Source: Paenibacillus profundus
Lineage (GTDB): Bacteria > Bacillota > Bacilli > Paenibacillales > Paenibacillaceae
NCBI RefSeq assembly: GCF_021369635.1
Contig: NZ_JAJNBZ010000024.1
Location: 1 to 64,000 of the forward strand
DNA length: 64,000 nucleotides
Direction of reading: 5' to 3'
Within the stretch, counting starts at the first letter, position 1. Each line of letters opens with the position of its first letter. A program made the translations under genes and the position numbers. Under the pieces are notes generated by a model. That model worked only from the letters and a program-made list of their open reading frames with translations. It made no database searches and was not told the origin of the DNA. Positions 55,440 through 64,000 of the stretch are shown here, piece by piece.

Positions 55440-55848
55440 GCCCCCCTGATTTCATCGTCATCGGCGTATTATATGTGCATCAGTATAAATGAGCCTGTGT
55501 TCCTGCACATTTCATAAGCGATAGGTAAAAAATAGATTTCTATCCGTTACTGCCGACGAACGTCTGTCATACATATATCCTACATAACAGCTATTCAGGG
55601 TCACACGCCGAACACAAAGTCTGCATATCGGTATCTGGCATTATCATTCAGGCATTAATCGGCATCTGTTTGTTGTTATTAAGCTTTTGTACTGCCGAAG
55701 TGTCATTCTATTGCTAGCCTATGTAATAAAATGGCGCGAAGCAGGGGAAGTACGAAGACCGTACTGCTCCAACGATCAGCGTACCATAGACAAGAAACCA
55801 GGGATAAGAATACAAAGAGTATTTTTAAATAAACGAACAGCGGTTTGT
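55440..55848. other. Intergenic region, no gene seen
   Basis: This stretch between two minus-strand genes has no frame with a ribosome site and protein-like composition. It probably carries the promoter of the glycosyltransferase gene. Confidence 0.5.
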
Positions 55849-55876
55849 GACACATCTGCGCCACAAACCGCTTTAC
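55849..55876. terminator. Hairpin terminator after the small jelly-roll-like gene
   Basis: AGCGGTTTGTG pairs with CACAAACCGCT. It lies just past the stop of the minus-strand gene ending at 55893. The T run on the minus side is poor. Confidence 0.65.
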
Positions 55877-55892
55877 ATGATAGATGAGAAGA

Positions 55893-56318
55893 TTAGGCGA
55901 TGACTTTGCCTGTAATGTTGACCGGACCAGTTACTGTAATCGATCCGTGTTTCGGATTTTCATTCAAAGCGAATAATTGATAAACGCGTTCTCCTACAGG
56001 TACATTTGTCAGTACCGCTTGAAAGGTGGAAAGGTTATGGGAAGAACAGTTTGCTCTCTCTTCGCTGTCGGTTGCGTCTTGTCTTATGCTGGCAACCAAT
56101 ACGCCATTTTGTAAAATTCTGAGCTGAAGGGTAGGCTGTTCGTTTTTTCGGCTATCCGCCGTCCAGCCCACACTGGATATAAGCTCGATAAAGTTCGTCG
56201 GTGGGGCAACGAAGAGCCCAAACTCCAACAATAAGGTAGGTGTATCCGTAAGTCTAACATCGGAGGAATCAGCCAAGTTGCTTAAGAGGGATCTATTGTA
56301 ATTAATTAATGTCGGCAT
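55893..56318 (-). CDS. Hypothetical beta-rich protein, unrecognised
   Basis: The 141-residue product has AAAGAAGG 10 bases before its ATG. It contains short hydrophobic strands with turns (TPTLLLEFGLFV, LQLRILQNGVLVASI, FQAVLTNVPVGERVYQLFAL) and ends GSITVTGPVNITGKVIA. There is no signal peptide, transmembrane segment or Cys pair apart from one Cys. The pattern suggests a jelly-roll or TNF-like beta fold, as in spore-surface and exosporium proteins, but this is a guess from shape only. It is transcribed alone, with a hairpin after it. Confidence 0.6.
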   Translation of the reverse strand: MPTLINYNRSLLSNLADSSDVRLTDTPTLLLEFGLFVAPPTNFIELISSVGWTADSRKNEQPTLQLRILQNGVLVASIRQDATDSEERANCSSHNLSTFQAVLTNVPVGERVYQLFALNENPKHGSITVTGPVNITGKVIA

Positions 56319-56558
56319 TAGCTTATCGCCTTCTTTCTTTGAAATTTATTATACAATATGCATTTCAGACAATTTTCGCTCATACAAACATCTATTTTTG
56401 TTCCGATTTCATAAAATTAAGCGAAAGTACAAACGAAACCAAATCATTAGCCATCAAGGAGGGTAAGCGGCCTAATCGCATCGCCGCGGGATAATTAAGA
56501 ACTATTTTATTGCATTCCTTTGTCTCCTATTTCATAATGAAAGGATAGGAATCGCCGC

Positions 56559-56591
56559 AAGAAGCTGCGTTGGTCATACGCGGCTTCTTCT
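56559..56591. other. Hairpin in the topB leader
   Basis: AAGAAGCTGCGT pairs with ACGCGGCTTCTT. It has a weak tail and sits 25 bases before the topB start, so it may affect topB expression or be a remnant. Confidence 0.4.
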
Positions 56592-56616
56592 GTTGTCAGA
56601 AAGAAGAGGTGAGGGG

Positions 56617-58956
56617 ATGAAGACGCTAGTCGTGGCGGAAAAGCCCGATATGGGGCGCACCATCGCTTCCGTCATTGAACCGAGAGGACGCAAGCACCGT
56701 ACGCACATCGAAGGGGACAATTATATTGTTACGTGGGCCATCGGCCATTTGCTTGGTCTTGCGGAGCCGCAAGTGTATGACCCGAAATATAAGCGGTGGT
56801 CATTTCACGATCTCCCGATATTGCCGTCTGCATTCAAAATCGTTGCGGAGCGGCGCACGAAAGATCAATTGAAGCAGATCGGGGATCTTGCGAAGCAGTG
56901 TCATACCATTATTAACGCTTGTGATGCCGGGCGGGAAGGTCAGTATATTTTTGCGCTCATCGAGCAGCATTTCAGATGGAAGCATCCGGTGAAGCGGCTC
57001 TGGATTTCCGACTTGACCGCGGAGACGATACGCCGCGGCTTCCAAGAGCTGAAGGGCGCTGAAGAGTATGAGCGGCTGACGGCGGCGGCCAGGGCGCGCA
57101 GTGAAGCGGATTGGATTATTGGGATGAATGCATCCCGCGCATTTACGACGAAGCATAAGGCTCTCTTGTCTGTCGGACGGGTACAGACGCCCGTCTTGGC
57201 GCTGATATATGACCGTGAACAAGAAATTGCGGCGTTCAAGCCGGAATCGTATTACGATATTACGGCCCAATTTCAGCAAGGAGAGGTGACGTATAAAGGG
57301 ACGAGGCAAGGAGACCGCATTCAAGACGAGCAGACCGCATCTGAAATCGTCGAGCGGGTGGATGGGAAAGAGGGGCGTATTGCCGACTTTACGATTAAGG
57401 AAGGCAAGGAATATCCCTATAAGCTCTATGATCTGACGCTGCTGCAGAGAGATGCGAATGCGCGCTTCGGTTTTTCGGCCAAGAAGACGTTGGACATCGC
57501 GCAAGCGCTGTATGAGAAGCACAAGGTGATAACTTATCCGCGTACCAACTCTAATTATGTGACGGAGCAAAATATTGGAAGCATGCATCAAGCAGTGAAT
57601 ATGCTGAAGCAGATGCCTGATTATGCCGCTTGGGCGAACATGGCCGATCCGAAGCGCGTTCATCGCGGCAATCGCAGCGTATGCAACCCGAGCAAGGTAG
57701 AGGATCACCACGCGATCCTGCCGACGACGAAACGCCCGGGTTCGCTCGCGCCTGACGAAGCCAAAGTGTACGATTTGATCGTCCGGCGGCTGCTGGCTCA
57801 TTTTTTCCCCCTTGCGGAGTACACGCTGTACACCGTCCTGACGGAGGTGGAGCGGGAGACGTTTAAGACATCCTTGAAGCAATGGCGCATTCGCGGCTGG
57901 AAGGTGCTGTATGATTCAGACAACGACGCCGCGGCGAAGCGTGCCGGGAAACGTGCCAAGAAGAAGGAAGAAACGGAAGATGGCGAGACATCCGGCGCAG
58001 CTGACGAGGTAATTGAGCTGGATGAGAATGCCGTGTTCCAAGTAAAGAAGGACCAGACAGCGTTGTGCATTCACGCGGAGTGGAAGGCGAAATCGACCCA
58101 GCCGCCGAAGTCGTACACGGAAGGAACACTGCTGAAGGCGATGGAGAGTGCCGGGAAGCAGCTCGATAATGAAGAGCTCCGGGAAGCGATGAAGGACGGG
58201 GGGCTAGGCACGCCTGCGACGCGTGCGGCCACGATAGAGCGCTTGAAGCAGGTCGGATATATTACGATGACTGGCAAGCGTTTGACGCTGACGGCGAAGG
58301 GGAAGACGGCCGTAGAGCTCATCCGTGGAGCTGGCGTTCACCTATTGACGTCACCCGAAATGACGGGACAGTGGGAGCGGAGACTGACGCAGATCGCCCG
58401 CGGGGAAGCGTCGGAGACCGTGTTTATGGATGCTGTTCGCAAATTTACGGTGCACGTCATTCAATGCGTCGGTAAGCAAGCGCCTGTCGCCGCACACATT
58501 TTGGCCGAAATTCAGCCCGACCGGACGAGCAAGGGCCGAGGCAAGGACGGAGGTCAACGTACAGGGAACGGACAAGCATCTGTATCGAAGCAAGATGCAG
58601 GCAGCTTGGGCAGTGCGAAAGCAGGACGTGCATCAAGCGACGGAGCGAACTCGAACTCAAGCTCTAGCGCATCCATGGCTTCATTCGGCACTTGTCCGCG
58701 TGAAGGGTGTGGAGGGACGGTGATTTCCGGACGCAAAGGCTTCGGATGTTCCAATTACAAGCAAGGGTGCAAATTCGTCGTCTGGAAGAAAAACCTCGCC
58801 GTCGGCAAGACGATCTCGGAAACGATGATTCGGGAGCTGCTGGAAAAAGGGACAACCAAACGACTAAGCTTCAAACAAGGCAGTGAGTCCGTAAAAGGCA
58901 GGTTGGTCTGGGCTAATCGTTCCACCGGCGAACTGCGGCTTGAAATCGAGGAATAA
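56617..58956 (+). CDS. topB: DNA topoisomerase III-like type IA topoisomerase
   Basis: ATG 56617 follows GAGGTGAGGGG; an upstream in-frame start adds eight residues. The 779-residue enzyme has the Toprim domain (residues about 1-135, LVVAEKPDMGRTIASVI and NACDAGREGQYIF), the arch domain and the active Tyr in ITYPRTNSNYVTE (about residue 307). The C-terminal 100 residues are charged and Ser/Gly-rich, then comes one zinc-ribbon-like module (CPREGCGGTVISGRKGFGCS ... GCKFVVW). It unlinks single-strand passages and catenanes. Bacillus topB is similar in length. Confidence 0.94.
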   Translation: MKTLVVAEKPDMGRTIASVIEPRGRKHRTHIEGDNYIVTWAIGHLLGLAEPQVYDPKYKRWSFHDLPILPSAFKIVAERRTKDQLKQIGDLAKQCHTIINACDAGREGQYIFALIEQHFRWKHPVKRLWISDLTAETIRRGFQELKGAEEYERLTAAARARSEADWIIGMNASRAFTTKHKALLSVGRVQTPVLALIYDREQEIAAFKPESYYDITAQFQQGEVTYKGTRQGDRIQDEQTASEIVERVDGKEGRIADFTIKEGKEYPYKLYDLTLLQRDANARFGFSAKKTLDIAQALYEKHKVITYPRTNSNYVTEQNIGSMHQAVNMLKQMPDYAAWANMADPKRVHRGNRSVCNPSKVEDHHAILPTTKRPGSLAPDEAKVYDLIVRRLLAHFFPLAEYTLYTVLTEVERETFKTSLKQWRIRGWKVLYDSDNDAAAKRAGKRAKKKEETEDGETSGAADEVIELDENAVFQVKKDQTALCIHAEWKAKSTQPPKSYTEGTLLKAMESAGKQLDNEELREAMKDGGLGTPATRAATIERLKQVGYITMTGKRLTLTAKGKTAVELIRGAGVHLLTSPEMTGQWERRLTQIARGEASETVFMDAVRKFTVHVIQCVGKQAPVAAHILAEIQPDRTSKGRGKDGGQRTGNGQASVSKQDAGSLGSAKAGRASSDGANSNSSSSASMASFGTCPREGCGGTVISGRKGFGCSNYKQGCKFVVWKKNLAVGKTISETMIRELLEKGTTKRLSFKQGSESVKGRLVWANRSTGELRLEIEE

Positions 58957-58969
58957 CAACTTCAATATA

Positions 58970-59010
58970 AAAGCAGGGCAATCCATGTTATGATGGATTG
59001 TCCTGCTTCT
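58970..59010. terminator. Bidirectional terminator between topB and the HAD gene
   Basis: AAGCAGGGCAATCCAT pairs with ATGGATTGTCCTGCTT. It overlaps the 3' end of the minus-strand gene ending at 58988. Confidence 0.8.
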
Positions 59011-59749
59011 CTGACAGCCACTGCTGAATAACATGAGGGACGTCTATCAACCGTTCAACGGTGTAGAAGGCTCCCTGTGGCGCTGTATCGATGTCTACGA
59101 CATTATATGACCATTCATTCGGCTGCTTTAAGTAGACGGCGTTCAAGCCAGACAGCAGTGCGGGGATGACATCCGTTCGCACCGAGTTGCCGATCATCCA
59201 CGTACTTGCGGGATGAAAGTCGTGTTCATTTACAATGTCTGCAAGCGCATCTGACGTCTTATGCTGGCGGATAAAGATGCGGTCGCCGAAGTAAGTCGAG
59301 AGCTTCATCTGATCAATTTTGCGCTGCTGAATGATAGGTTCGCCGCCGGTATACAAGAACAGCTTATGCCCTTCATCACGCAAGCAATCGAGTGTCTCCA
59401 CCATGCCGGGATAGGGTTCAATCTCCATCTCGTATACACTCATGCCTAATTTCCAAAGCAAATCGGTTTCGCTCGTGGACGGTTTGCGTCCGGTCAAATG
59501 ACAAAAATGATGATATGTCTGAATGAAGGAACGCGGGAAATGTTCACTTTGGAAGCCGTTGTGCTGCACGCAGGCAATATCGAATTGAGCTTGCACCGAT
59601 TTGAATTCCCGTGAGCCGATGCGCCAAGATTTAAACCAAGTCGACATCGTATCCATAAATTGTTGAATGACCACATCAAAATATTTGTTGCAATGAACGA
59701 GGGTATCGTCCAGATCGAACAATAACGTCTGTTTTGCTCGTGACGTCAT
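58988..59749 (-). CDS. HAD-superfamily hydrolase
   Basis: ATG 59749 is chosen because AAGGAGGTG stands 6 bases before it; the longer start at 59779 has none. The 253-residue product shows LLFDLDDTLVHCN (motif I), LFLYTGGEPIIQQRKI (motif II), a possible motif III Lys near RQHKTSDAL and MIGNSVRTDVIPALLSG (motif IV). The cap is helical. It is a cytosolic phosphatase of subfamily I with unknown substrate. It converges on topB. Confidence 0.85.
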   Translation of the reverse strand: MTSRAKQTLLFDLDDTLVHCNKYFDVVIQQFMDTMSTWFKSWRIGSREFKSVQAQFDIACVQHNGFQSEHFPRSFIQTYHHFCHLTGRKPSTSETDLLWKLGMSVYEMEIEPYPGMVETLDCLRDEGHKLFLYTGGEPIIQQRKIDQMKLSTYFGDRIFIRQHKTSDALADIVNEHDFHPASTWMIGNSVRTDVIPALLSGLNAVYLKQPNEWSYNVVDIDTAPQGAFYTVERLIDVPHVIQQWLSEKQDNPS

Positions 59750-59830
59750 TACAGCCACCTCCTTACGCCTGATGGACAAGACAGGCGCGAGAGGACCTAG
59801 CGGTTACGCTTATGCTGTCTGTCTTTCATG

Positions 59831-60745
59831 TCATGATTGAACATAGTCTTCCAAAAATGCGGACAAGTCCGCAAGCCCTTCTTGACGGAGAGATATTCGT
59901 TCTACTTTGCCATTCCAATAGGTGCGTATGTATCCGGCTGAGCGCAGAACGGCCAAATGGTGCTTGACGGTTCCCGTCGTAAGCGACAGATGCTCTTGAA
60001 TGTCCGCGAACGTACGCGGTTCTTGGCCGACAAAACGCAATAGCCGCAGCCGATGGTCATCTGCCAAAGCGCGAGTCATGCGGCGCAAGCTGTATGGCGG
60101 GAGGAGATCGGATGGTTCTGGCTCATCTACCGCATACAGTATTAATATTTTGCCTTGAAACGTACAGGTTTGATTCATCGGGCGATAATGCCACATTGGT
60201 GCGAGAATAACCTCGGATACTTCGCCATTGTCAGGGATGACGACACCATTCGTCGCGACTTCAATGAGCTCGGACGGAGATATTTTGCTCATCAACCGTG
60301 CCTTTTCTTCTACATCATGCTGAAGAATCGGTTCCCATTCTGCAATGGAGCGGCTTATGTATTGCTCATACCAGAACTTGAGCGCCGGCACGTAAATCAA
60401 CTGTGCGCGTTCTTGGTTGAAAGAATGTGATTTTAAACCGTAGTGCTGTTTGAGCTGCGTCCAGTCTTCAACAGTCGCATGTTCCAACTGTGAGATGTAG
60501 TCGAGTATATCATCATGGCCCTTGCGTTCAAGCGCCATGGCATACAACAGGTCGAAATCGCTTAACGTATATTTGCGAATTTTCTCGGTGTGGGTGTTCC
60601 ATTCGGAAGGAAGCTGCTGCTCGATTTGGCGAATCCATTCCGTTCCGTTCTCCACATTCCGAATCCATTTGCGATGTGCAAACAGCATGAAGCTTCCAAT
60701 GAGTTCATATACCGAGGAACAGTCGATGCGAACATGATAGGTCAT
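59831..60745 (-). CDS. ArsR-like winged-helix regulator with long N-terminal domain
   Basis: The 304-residue product has an ArsR/SmtB-like winged helix only at the C-terminus (about 215-300: LADDHRLRLLRFVGQEPRTF, LSLTTGTVKHHLAVLRSAGYI). About 210 residues lie in front of it, containing helical stretches (VENGTEWIRQIEQQLPS, LIYVPALKFWYEQY) of unknown function. Classic metal ArsR proteins are about 100 residues and start with the helix, and no Cys metal site is seen here. It is transcribed divergently from an MFS transporter and is the obvious candidate to control it. Confidence 0.82.
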   Translation of the reverse strand: MTYHVRIDCSSVYELIGSFMLFAHRKWIRNVENGTEWIRQIEQQLPSEWNTHTEKIRKYTLSDFDLLYAMALERKGHDDILDYISQLEHATVEDWTQLKQHYGLKSHSFNQERAQLIYVPALKFWYEQYISRSIAEWEPILQHDVEEKARLMSKISPSELIEVATNGVVIPDNGEVSEVILAPMWHYRPMNQTCTFQGKILILYAVDEPEPSDLLPPYSLRRMTRALADDHRLRLLRFVGQEPRTFADIQEHLSLTTGTVKHHLAVLRSAGYIRTYWNGKVERISLRQEGLADLSAFLEDYVQS

Positions 60746-60794
60746 GCTTTACGGAGCCCCCTTGAATGTCGATACGCTATATATTCATTATGAA

Positions 60795-60823
60795 TTGTTT
60801 TGCATAGGATTGTCTACTATAAT
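60795..60823 (+). promoter_or_regulatory. Promoter of the MFS transporter
   Basis: TTGTTT (60795-60800), a 17-base spacer and TATAAT (60818-60823) lie in the divergent gap between the regulator and the transporter. Confidence 0.65.
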
Positions 60824-60918
60824 GTTGAAATGTTGGGGAGATGCGGACATGGGCGGGTAGAAACGCTCTTTTTAAATAGAAGCTCTCAGCGGAATACTAG
60901 AATTGGGGAGGTAGAAAT

Positions 60919-62100
60919 ATGACTGCTTGGCGGAAAACAACAAGTTCCCCCACTTGGCAATTTGTCATTCTTATTATTGTTGTCACATTTACCGGATTGA
61001 GTCAAGGGCTGCTATTGCCCCTGCTCACCATCTTCCTTGAGCGGATGGGCGTGCCGTCCGACTTGAATGCTTTGAATGCAACGGCACTATATATCGGCGT
61101 ATTTGCCATGATGTTCTTGGTGGAACGGATATTGATCAAGGTTGGCTTCAAACGTATGATTTTGGGCGGTTTAATAGTGGTTACAGCAGCACTGGCGCTC
61201 TTTCCGATCATGCAAAATATTTGGGTATGGTTCGTGCTGCGGCTTGTGGTCGGCATTGGCGACAGCGCGCTACATTATGCTACACAGTTATGGGCAGTCT
61301 CTGTTAGTCCGGCGCACCGGAGGGGACGGAACATCTCTTTGTACGGGATGGCTTATGGCGTTGGGTTCAGCTTCGGTCCATTAGGAATCAATTTGCTGAA
61401 AATTAGTGATGCGGCACCGTTTATCGTCATCGTGCTCATGTTCGTCATCGTCATGGGAATCGTCTTCTTCAAGCTGCCGGATCAACGCGCGGAAATGATG
61501 CAGGATGGTTCAAGACCGGAGAAGCGTTATGCTCGCTCGTATCAATGGGCTTGGTTTGCGCTATTGCCGGCCTTCCTATATGGGTATATGGAAGCGTCCA
61601 TGAACAGCAACTTCCCTGTATATGCTTTGCGACTCGGATTGGAGCAAGAGTGGATTTCGTACCTGCTGCCGTTCTTCGGCATTGGCGGACTCATTCTCCA
61701 GCTGCCGCTCGGAATTTTGAGTGACCGTATCGATCGTAAAAAAGTACTGATGACCTGCGGGATTTTAGGCGGTCTCGGCTTCTTGTTCATTCCACTCTTC
61801 GGCACGAACATATGGGGCATATTAATTATGTTCATGCTTGTGGGAGGTCTAGTCGGCTCATTTTTCTCGCTTGGTCTCGCATACGCAGCAGACATATTGC
61901 CCAAAGCTTATTTGCCTTCGGCGAACGTGATCGCATCTATTCACTTCAGTCTAGGGAGCATCATTGGTCCGAATCTGGCAGGACTCGGCATCCAGCACAT
62001 CTCTATCGGAAGCATGTTCTATTTATTAGGAATATGGTATATCGGATTTTCGTTGCTGGGCTTTATCTTCAAGCGTGCGACAAAAACGCTTGCAAGTTAG
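60919..62100 (+). CDS. MFS transporter
   Basis: ATG 60919 follows GGGGAGGTAGAAAT. The 393-residue membrane protein has about twelve hydrophobic segments. The A-motif-like loop between helices 2 and 3 is MFLVERILIKVGFKRMILGG, and the second half repeats it with LPLGILSDRIDRKKVLM. A long central loop (DQRAEMMQDGSRPEKRYARSY split) divides two six-helix halves. Such carriers export drugs or other small molecules with protons. The substrate is unknown; the divergent ArsR-like gene is its probable regulator. Confidence 0.88.
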   Translation: MTAWRKTTSSPTWQFVILIIVVTFTGLSQGLLLPLLTIFLERMGVPSDLNALNATALYIGVFAMMFLVERILIKVGFKRMILGGLIVVTAALALFPIMQNIWVWFVLRLVVGIGDSALHYATQLWAVSVSPAHRRGRNISLYGMAYGVGFSFGPLGINLLKISDAAPFIVIVLMFVIVMGIVFFKLPDQRAEMMQDGSRPEKRYARSYQWAWFALLPAFLYGYMEASMNSNFPVYALRLGLEQEWISYLLPFFGIGGLILQLPLGILSDRIDRKKVLMTCGILGGLGFLFIPLFGTNIWGILIMFMLVGGLVGSFFSLGLAYAADILPKAYLPSANVIASIHFSLGSIIGPNLAGLGIQHISIGSMFYLLGIWYIGFSLLGFIFKRATKTLAS

Positions 62101-62261
62101 GTGCTAACTTACTTACACTAGAATATAAGCATTGATGAATGAAGTGAAGCAGATACGTCGGAGATGAATATGACTTCTGTATTTGTGCTTGTTCAAAAAT
62201 ATCACTTTTGGACAACCTCTATTGGGATTGCCGTTATCGGGATGGAGAGGAGCTAGTAACG

Positions 62262-62990
62262 ATGATTAAAGTGGAACGACTTGTAAAGCGGTATCCTCCG
62301 GCGGAACCGGTTCTGAATAAACTGAGCTTTGAAATTCAACCCGGCGAGTTCATCGGGATCGTGGGCCCGAGCGGGAGCGGAAAGTCGACGCTGTTGAAGT
62401 GTCTAGCGCTGCGTGAAAGCTGGACAAGCGGGAAATTGATCGTGGACGGGGCCGATATGATTGCCCAGCAATGGAATGGAAAGCGCAAGGTGTGGCGCGA
62501 GTTTGCTTATTTGGAGCAGAATCCGGTGTTGGCTGCCAATCGCAAGGCGCTCAAAAATGTGCTTATCGGCCGCTTCCACCAGACGCCGCTGTGGCGCATG
62601 GCTACAGGCATGATTCGTTCCGACGATTATATGGGGGCTATGGATACGCTGGAAATGCTCGGTCTGCTCGATAAAGCCCATAAGAAGACGGGGGATTTGA
62701 GTGGAGGAGAGAAGCAGCGGGTCGCTATCGCTCGTGCGCTCGTGCACGGTGCGAATGTGCTGCTTGCCGATGAACCGGTATTAGGTCTCGATCCGAAATC
62801 GGCCGATTCAGTGCTGGAGACGTTCCAGGGACTGTGCTTCAGGCAGCGCAAGACCGTCATTGCCGTATTCCACCAAGTGGAGCTGGCTGAAAAATATGCA
62901 ACCCGCATATGGGGACTGAAACAAGGCCAAATCGTAGTGGATGTGAAAGGCCGGCGCTTGCTTCAGTCGGAGAAAGCTCTTATCTTATAA
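62262..62990 (+). CDS. ABC ATPase, PhnC-like, without adjacent permease
   Basis: ATG 62262 follows GAGAGGAG. The 242-residue protein has Walker A (GIVGPSGSGKSTLLKCLAL), a Q-loop in FAYLEQNPVLAANRKAL, the signature DLSGGEKQRVAIARALVHG and Walker B (VLLADEPVLGLDP) with the switch His in VIAVFHQVE. KALKNVLIGRF and TGMIRSDDYMGAMDTLEMLGLL resemble PhnC, the phosphonate importer ATPase. The binding protein and permease that PhnC needs are not next to it, so the role is open. Confidence 0.82.
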   Translation: MIKVERLVKRYPPAEPVLNKLSFEIQPGEFIGIVGPSGSGKSTLLKCLALRESWTSGKLIVDGADMIAQQWNGKRKVWREFAYLEQNPVLAANRKALKNVLIGRFHQTPLWRMATGMIRSDDYMGAMDTLEMLGLLDKAHKKTGDLSGGEKQRVAIARALVHGANVLLADEPVLGLDPKSADSVLETFQGLCFRQRKTVIAVFHQVELAEKYATRIWGLKQGQIVVDVKGRRLLQSEKALIL

Positions 62991-63112
62991 AGAAATATGG
63001 GCATTTGTCACGCCATCTCTTTCTTGCGCATATGCTAGTGCAGACCACGGAGCTTCATCCGTTACGTTCTGTGTCAGCATACAATATGTTACTTGAGGGA
63101 GATGGCTGATTC

Positions 63113-63721
63113 ATGCTGCATCCGTTACCGGCGCAAATCGAGCCGTATGTCATCCGCAAGCCGCGATTGGAAGTGTATGTGCCTCAGGTTAGCAGCAGTT
63201 CACATCCCGAAGCCGCAGCGAAAATGAATCGAGCCATTCGAGATCAGGCTGTGAAATTAATACAAATGACTGGCTATGAAGAATCACAAGATACTGAAGT
63301 AACCGGTACCTACGAAATCAAGCTAAATGAACGTGGGCTTATCAGTCTTGTATTAATTGTGTATGGCTATACGAAGGGTGCCGCGCATGGGATGACCTAT
63401 CAACGCGGTCTGACGTTCCAGACGGACTCGGGCCAGCTTATTACGCTCGCACAATTGTTCGAACCTGGGGTTCCATATGTCGCGGAGCTATCCAAGCATG
63501 TTGCCGCACAAATCAAACAGCGTCAAATACCGACATTCGAACCGTTCAAGTCAATTGATAAAAATCAGGATTTTTATATGACGGATAAGGCGCTTGTCCT
63601 GTTTTTCGGCTTGTATGATCTAGCCCCTTATGTATACGGATTTCAATATTTTCCAATTTCGATATACGATCTGAATGATATCAAAGCCGAGAATGGGGTA
63701 ATCGATGCGTTGTGGTATTAA
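63113..63721 (+). CDS. DUF3298/DUF4163-type protein
   Basis: The 202-residue product starts MLHPLPAQIEPYVIRKPRLE without an evident signal peptide. It has a DUF4163-like N-terminal half (LEVYVPQVSSSSHPEAAAKMN, EIKLNERGLISLVLIVYGYTK) and a DUF3298-like second half (AAHGMTYQRGLTFQTDSGQLITLAQLF, FYMTDKALVLFFGLYDLAPYVYG). These paired domains occur in RsiV anti-sigma factors and in secreted deacetylases such as PdaC, where they lie outside the cell. Here the pair stands alone, which is unusual. A terminator follows. Confidence 0.75.
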   Translation: MLHPLPAQIEPYVIRKPRLEVYVPQVSSSSHPEAAAKMNRAIRDQAVKLIQMTGYEESQDTEVTGTYEIKLNERGLISLVLIVYGYTKGAAHGMTYQRGLTFQTDSGQLITLAQLFEPGVPYVAELSKHVAAQIKQRQIPTFEPFKSIDKNQDFYMTDKALVLFFGLYDLAPYVYGFQYFPISIYDLNDIKAENGVIDALWY

Positions 63722-63744
63722 ATAACGTTGGTTTGTCACGGGAT

Positions 63745-63772
63745 TGTCACCTTTTGGTGGCGCTTTTTTTTT
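63745..63772 (+). terminator. Intrinsic terminator
   Basis: GTCACC pairs with GGTGGC around TTTT and is followed by eight T, ending the DUF3298-type gene. Confidence 0.85.
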
Positions 63773-63877
63773 ATAATAGATAGGTATTTGGTTCACTCGA
63801 TAGGGATAGGGGTGTCGAATACTCACCCCGTTCAAGGATACAATGAAATCAAGTTAACTATGAAATGAGGGATGAGG

Positions 63878-64000
63878 TTGAGAACTAAGCGGCTCATACA
63901 CAGCGCGTCACTTCTTCTCATTCTGCTGAGCGTGATGCTCAGCGGCTGCCAGTGGATTCAAGATCCTAAATCATTGATGAGCGTTCCAAGGCTCCCTACT
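63878..64000 (+). CDS. Lipoprotein, 5' end only
   Basis: TTG 63878 follows GAGGG at 6 bases; an in-frame ATG at 63872 is too close to the site. The 41 visible residues form a lipoprotein signal: basic start (RTKRLIH), hydrophobic core (SLLLILLSVML) and lipobox LSGC, then QWIQDPKSLMSVPRLP. The gene continues beyond the right edge, so its function cannot be stated. Confidence 0.75.
   Translation, partial: MRTKRLIHSASLLLILLSVMLSGCQWIQDPKSLMSVPRLPT

Noticed and set aside
56800-57882. A 360-codon minus-strand frame opposite topB
   Set aside because: It is Arg- and Leu-rich with no motif, opposite the Toprim and active-site region of topB.

Overview
The window looks like chromosome of a Paenibacillus-type member of the Firmicutes. 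Reasons: strong GGAGG-type ribosome sites, frequent TTG and GTG starts, a LexA-YneA-YnzC SOS block, a TPP-riboswitch tenI-thiO-thiS-thiG operon, an undivided four-gene pdh operon, and several gene types I associate with Paenibacillus (copper amine oxidase N-domain proteins, YfhP, a THUMP/FtsJ methyltransferase). Species cannot be fixed from the sequence alone.

Layout. 1-3.4 kb is an accessory edge: a partial IS4-type transposase, a fragment beside it, a very short secreted-peptide gene, an M15-like peptidase, a YxeA-like lipoprotein and a SPOR-domain remnant. 3.2-5.3 kb is an SOS block: lexA, yneA, ynzC and a 67-residue WYL-like gene, with clear LexA boxes. 5.4-15.3 kb is housekeeping: HAD hydrolase, YtkA-like lipoprotein, mtnD facing metH, rnz, yfhP and an oxidoreductase. 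15.4-20.6 kb is a tight operon of a NagD-like phosphatase, an Fpg-like glycosylase overlapping an endonuclease IV-like protein, a cyclic-phosphate receiver protein, a thioredoxin-like protein, an ABC ATPase and a THUMP/FtsJ methyltransferase.

20.8-36.9 kb is the most unusual part. It is one long plus-strand run: a Ser/Thr kinase fused to a degenerate MinD/CpaE-like domain, a SAF/CpaB-like membrane protein, two more degenerate P-loop proteins, a TadA/CpaF-type ATPase, a fused TadB-TadC-like membrane protein, four small proteins with one N-terminal hydrophobic segment, and two secreted proteins. It reads as a highly diverged Tad/Flp-type pilus or secretion machine under kinase control. The last gene is split by a 737-base group II intron with no intron-encoded protein. 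Removing it exactly restores one frame of about 1072 codons.

36.9-40.6 kb holds the TPP riboswitch, tenI-thiO-thiS-thiG and a decayed thiE; thiN follows at 43.5 kb. 40.6-45.7 kb holds chrA, a response-regulator-like protein with a degenerate receiver, an NlpC/P60 endopeptidase, a low-molecular-weight phosphatase and an esterase. 46.0-51.0 kb is pdhABCD with its own promoter and terminator. 51.2-54.2 kb is thyA-dfrA and gltD. 54.3-64 kb is mixed: glycosyltransferase, an unrecognised small protein, topB, a HAD protein, an ArsR-like regulator divergent from an MFS transporter, a PhnC-like ATPase, a DUF3298-type protein, and the start of a lipoprotein cut by the right edge.

All calls rest on reading the sequence and on remembered family features. 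No database search was run.
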